The position numbers and the translations under genes were made by a program. Below are positions 5,952 to 8,338 of a stretch of DNA of 8,338 nt, in pieces. Position 1 is the stretch's first letter; the number at the start of each line of letters is the position of its first letter. The notes beneath the pieces were generated by a model. The model had not been told where the DNA came from. It worked only from the letters and a program-made list of their open reading frames with translations, and made no database searches. Source of the stretch: an uncultured cyanobacterium (GTDB taxonomy: Bacteria; Cyanobacteriota; Cyanobacteriia; PCC-6307; Cyanobiaceae); contig CAIZOZ010000174.1 in NCBI GenBank assembly GCA_903934745.1, positions 1 through 8,338 of the forward strand, read 5' to 3'.

Positions 5952-6777
5952 GTTCGCCACCGGCGCTACTGCCCGTGCCGCCCTGACCACCGCTGCCCTG
6001 ACCACTGCTGCCCTGACCACCGCTGCCCTGGCCACCGCCGCTGAACCGGCTGATCAACACTCCCAGCACCACCGCCATGTACAAGGGGCCCAGGATGCTC
6101 AGGGCGATGCAGACCACTTGCACCACCGGTGCCGTTGGAATCACATCGCCATAGCCGACGGTGCTGAGGGTGACGAAGGCGAAATAGTTCAGACGCTGAA
6201 AGCCTTGGTCCCACAGGGAGTCGGCCTGAGCCAGCGAGCCGATCGCCGGCAGCACCAGATCCGCCCCGGTGACGCTGTCGCGGAAGCTGCCCGGCAACAG
6301 GCTGGCCAGCACCGTGAGCACCAGGCCGCCGGCGATGCCCAGCAGCAGGTAGCCGGCGGTGGCTCCGGCCAGCACCCGACCATCCATCTCCTGTTCACTG
6401 GCGAGGGCATGGAGCAGCAGGCGCAGGCTGCGACCGATGTAGAGGGCGAACAGCACCAGCAATGGCACACCCGCCAAGCGCAGGGTCTGGGGCGCCACCA
6501 GCCAGAGCAACTCGGCCAGCAAGGAAGCCAGAGCCAGAATCCGATGCCAGCGCCCTGCTCCCGGCAGCCGGACCAGCAGAACCGTGAGGCCGAGATAGCC
6601 GACCCGGGTGAGCCTGGCCCAGTGGCCAGGCAAGGCGAAGCTGGCGATCACCGCAACGCAGAGATACAGCAGCTGGCGGTAGAAGCGGTGCCGCTGCGCT
6701 GTGGTGAGGAGGCGAGAGTGGGGGCCCTGCCGACCCGGAAGGCGCCGCCGCCTCCGGCCACTGGAGTGGTGCTGCAC
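5947..6777 (-). CDS. Potassium-channel-like membrane protein (Ion_trans_2 pore)
   Basis: This 276-residue protein probably conducts K+ across the inner or thylakoid membrane. Hydrophobic segments lie at about 35-50, 58-72, 80-96, 102-124 and 138-162. A pore loop (about 195-213) then carries the selectivity filter TVGYGD (206-211), and a last helix spans 216-243. This is a six-helix plan, but no regular Arg-every-third-residue voltage sensor is visible. There is no RCK/TrkA-N nucleotide-binding domain. The C-terminus is instead a 30-residue Gly/Ser/Gln tail made of near-identical GSGGQ units. The N-terminus has a run of five Arg. The start is GTG at 6777; no Shine-Dalgarno is seen and no better internal start precedes the first helix. 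It lies 26 bases after glgB on the same strand, so co-transcription is likely. Confidence 0.83.
   Translation of the reverse strand: MQHHSSGRRRRRLPGRQGPHSRLLTTAQRHRFYRQLLYLCVAVIASFALPGHWARLTRVGYLGLTVLLVRLPGAGRWHRILALASLLAELLWLVAPQTLRLAGVPLLVLFALYIGRSLRLLLHALASEQEMDGRVLAGATAGYLLLGIAGGLVLTVLASLLPGSFRDSVTGADLVLPAIGSLAQADSLWDQGFQRLNYFAFVTLSTVGYGDVIPTAPVVQVVCIALSILGPLYMAVVLGVLISRFSGGGQGSGGQGSSGQGSGGQGGTGSSAGGEP
5981..6040. repeat. 15-bp tandem repeat encoding the channel's Gly/Ser/Gln tail
   Basis: Four units start at 5981, 5996, 6011 and 6026 on the plus strand. The first three are CCCTGACCACYGCTG with one C/T difference; the fourth is CCCTGGCCACCGCCG. Read on the minus strand in the channel frame they give GSGGQ and GSSGQ pentapeptides. 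The very low divergence between units points to recent slippage or recombination. Confidence 0.85.
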
Positions 6778-6803
6778 CGGCGGGCCGCCGTGTGGAGGGG
6801 GCT

Positions 6804-8338
6804 TCAGGCCGCGACGGCGGTACTGTCCGCCAAGGCGGTGCTGCGTGCTTCATCGCGGCGCAGAACCAGCACACTCAGGGGCGGCAGACAGAGATCGAGC
6901 GATTGCTCATAGCCATGCAGACCCCAGGCATCGGTGAACTTGCCGCCGAGGTTGCCCAGGTTGCTACCGCCGTAGCGAGCGCTGTCGGTGTTGAAGGCCT
7001 CCTCGTAGAAGCCTTCCAGGGGCACACCAACGCGGTAATGGGAATGGCTCTCGGGGGTGAAGTTGGCCACCACCACCACCCAGCGCCCCGTACTGCTTTC
7101 GCGCCGCATGAAGCTGATCACCGAGTTGGTGGTGTCGCTGCAGTCGATCCACTGGAAACCGAACGGGTCGAAGTCATCGCCCCAGAGGGCTCGTTCCGAT
7201 TTGTAGAAGACATTGAGATCATCAACGAGATGCTGTAAAGCGAGGTGAGGCTCGTGATTCAGCAGTTCCCACTGCAGATCCCCCCAGACGTTCCATTCGG
7301 CGCGCTGGCCGAATTCCATGCCCATGAAAATTGTTTTCTTGCCGGGATGGGTCCACATGTAAGCAAGAAGTGCCCTCACATTGGCAAACTTCTGCCAGTC
7401 ATCACCTGGCATTTTATGGAGCAGGTGACTCTTGCCATGCACCACTTCATCGTGACTGAGAGCAAGCATGAAATTCTCGGTGAAGGCATACCAGATCGAG
7501 AAGGTCACATTGCTCTGATGGAACTGACGGAACCACGGATCGAGCTCGAAGTAATCGAGCATGTCGTGCATCCAGCCCATGTTCCATTTGAGATTGAAGC
7601 CGAGGCCGCCGATCTCGGTGGGCTGGGTCACCATCGGCCAGGTGGTGGATTCCTCGGCGATCGAAAGGGCACCGGGGAAGCGCTGGAACAGCACATGGTT
7701 GGCCTGTTGCAGGAAAGTGACGGCTTCAGTGTTCTCACGGCCGCCCTGCTCATTGGCAATCCATTCGCCATCGGGCCTCAGATAGTCGCGGTAGAGCATG
7801 GAGGCCACCGCATCAACGCGGATGCCGTCAATGTGAAACTCTTCGAACCAGAACACCAGGTTCGCCACCAGGAAGTTGCGAACTTCGTTGCGGCTGTAGT
7901 TAAAGATAAGCGTGCCCCATTCCTTATGCTCACCGATGCGTGGATCGGCATGCTCATAGAGGTGGGCTCCATCAAAAAAGGCCAGGCCGTGGGCATCTTT
8001 GGGGAAGTGACCCGGCACCCAGTCGAGAATCACGCCGAGGCCTTCGCTATGACAGCGATCGATGAAGGCACGGAACTCATCGGGGGAGCCGAAGCGGCTG
8101 GTGGGGGCATACCAGCCCGTCACCTGATAACCCCAGGAGCCATCGAAGGGATGCTCCGAAATCGGCATCAGTTCGATGTGGGTGAAGCCACGCGCCTTCA
8201 CATAGGGAATCACCTTGTCGCCCAGCTCCGGATAGGTGAGCAGGCGGGCGCCGGGCTTGAGATCGGCCGCCGGCACCGGAGGCCGCGGCGTGCCATCGGC
8301 TTCGATGTAAGGGGCATCGGCCGCCGCATGCATCCAGC
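6804..8338 (-). CDS. glgB: 1,4-alpha-glucan branching enzyme GlgB (N-terminus beyond window)
   Basis: GlgB transfers alpha-1,4 glucan segments to alpha-1,6 positions during cytoplasmic glycogen synthesis. The window holds about 511 of a usual 730-770 residues: the GH13 TIM-barrel and the C-terminal all-beta domain. The N-terminal CBM48 region lies off the right edge. Numbering from the Met at 8333 (an internal residue, since the frame continues upstream through Trp as in the family's 'GSW'), landmarks are FTHIELMPISEHPFDGSWGY (50-69), the nucleophile D174 in GIRVDAVASMLYRDY, the acid/base E227 in IAEEST, and the transition-state D295 in LSHDEVVHGK. All three catalytic acids are present. The last 15 or so residues (DEARSTALADSTAVAA) look non-conserved. 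The central part, around 7200-7900, is visibly less GC-rich than the efflux genes. The channel gene follows 26 bases after the stop. Confidence 0.97.
   Translation of the reverse strand, partial: WMHAAADAPYIEADGTPRPPVPAADLKPGARLLTYPELGDKVIPYVKARGFTHIELMPISEHPFDGSWGYQVTGWYAPTSRFGSPDEFRAFIDRCHSEGLGVILDWVPGHFPKDAHGLAFFDGAHLYEHADPRIGEHKEWGTLIFNYSRNEVRNFLVANLVFWFEEFHIDGIRVDAVASMLYRDYLRPDGEWIANEQGGRENTEAVTFLQQANHVLFQRFPGALSIAEESTTWPMVTQPTEIGGLGFNLKWNMGWMHDMLDYFELDPWFRQFHQSNVTFSIWYAFTENFMLALSHDEVVHGKSHLLHKMPGDDWQKFANVRALLAYMWTHPGKKTIFMGMEFGQRAEWNVWGDLQWELLNHEPHLALQHLVDDLNVFYKSERALWGDDFDPFGFQWIDCSDTTNSVISFMRRESSTGRWVVVVANFTPESHSHYRVGVPLEGFYEEAFNTDSARYGGSNLGNLGGKFTDAWGLHGYEQSLDLCLPPLSVLVLRRDEARSTALADSTAVAA

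Noticed and set aside
6816..6838. GGCGG/CCGCC hairpins near the glgB stop
   Set aside because: The 5-bp arms lie within the coding tail, compete with each other and have no T-tract; expected by chance at this GC.
6118..6912. Plus-strand 264-codon frame over the channel gene and glgB end
   Set aside because: Gln/Gly/Ala-rich antisense shadow of the TVGYG channel.

Overview
The window looks like GC-rich cyanobacterial chromosome of the Synechococcus/Cyanobium type. The best evidence is the long glgB fragment, whose sequence reads like the branching enzyme of that group. Protein families and base composition in the rest of the window agree. The species cannot be fixed from sequence alone.

Layout, left to right. 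(1) 1-119: the last codons of a plus-strand gene whose C-terminus resembles the tail of a MarR-type regulator. It overlaps by one base a MscS-family mechanosensitive channel (119-1306). (2) 1374-3993, minus strand: a tightly coupled three-gene operon. Its order of transcription is an HlyD-type adaptor of the NHLM secretion subfamily, a 64-residue two-helix membrane protein, and a FUSC-family inner-membrane transporter. The joins are an ATGA overlap and a TTGA overlap. (3) 3994-4266: the divergent intergenic region, with an 8-bp inverted repeat and a 15-bp tandem repeat. (4) 4267-5937, plus strand: a TolC-type outer-membrane efflux protein whose start is uncertain. (5) 5947-6777, minus strand: a TVGYG potassium-channel-like protein with a repetitive Gly/Ser/Gln tail. 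It converges on the TolC gene with nine bases between the stop codons. (6) 6804-8338, minus strand: the C-terminal two thirds or so of glgB, cut by the window edge. The channel gene lies 26 bases downstream of it.

The adaptor, small protein and FUSC transporter, with the divergent TolC gene, can be read as a complete tripartite efflux or secretion pump spanning both membranes. It is similar in plan to AaeXAB plus TolC, but the adaptor comes from the NHLM lineage, which normally partners ABC exporters. The MarR-like tail near the far end could belong to a drug- or metabolite-sensing regulator of this pump; that is inference. The two channel genes flanking the pump point to envelope and osmotic or ionic functions.

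The least expected signal is period-15 repetition in three clusters within 1.9 kb: the intergenic region, the TolC leader and the channel tail. In the intergenic cluster both strands read as pentapeptide-like repeats.
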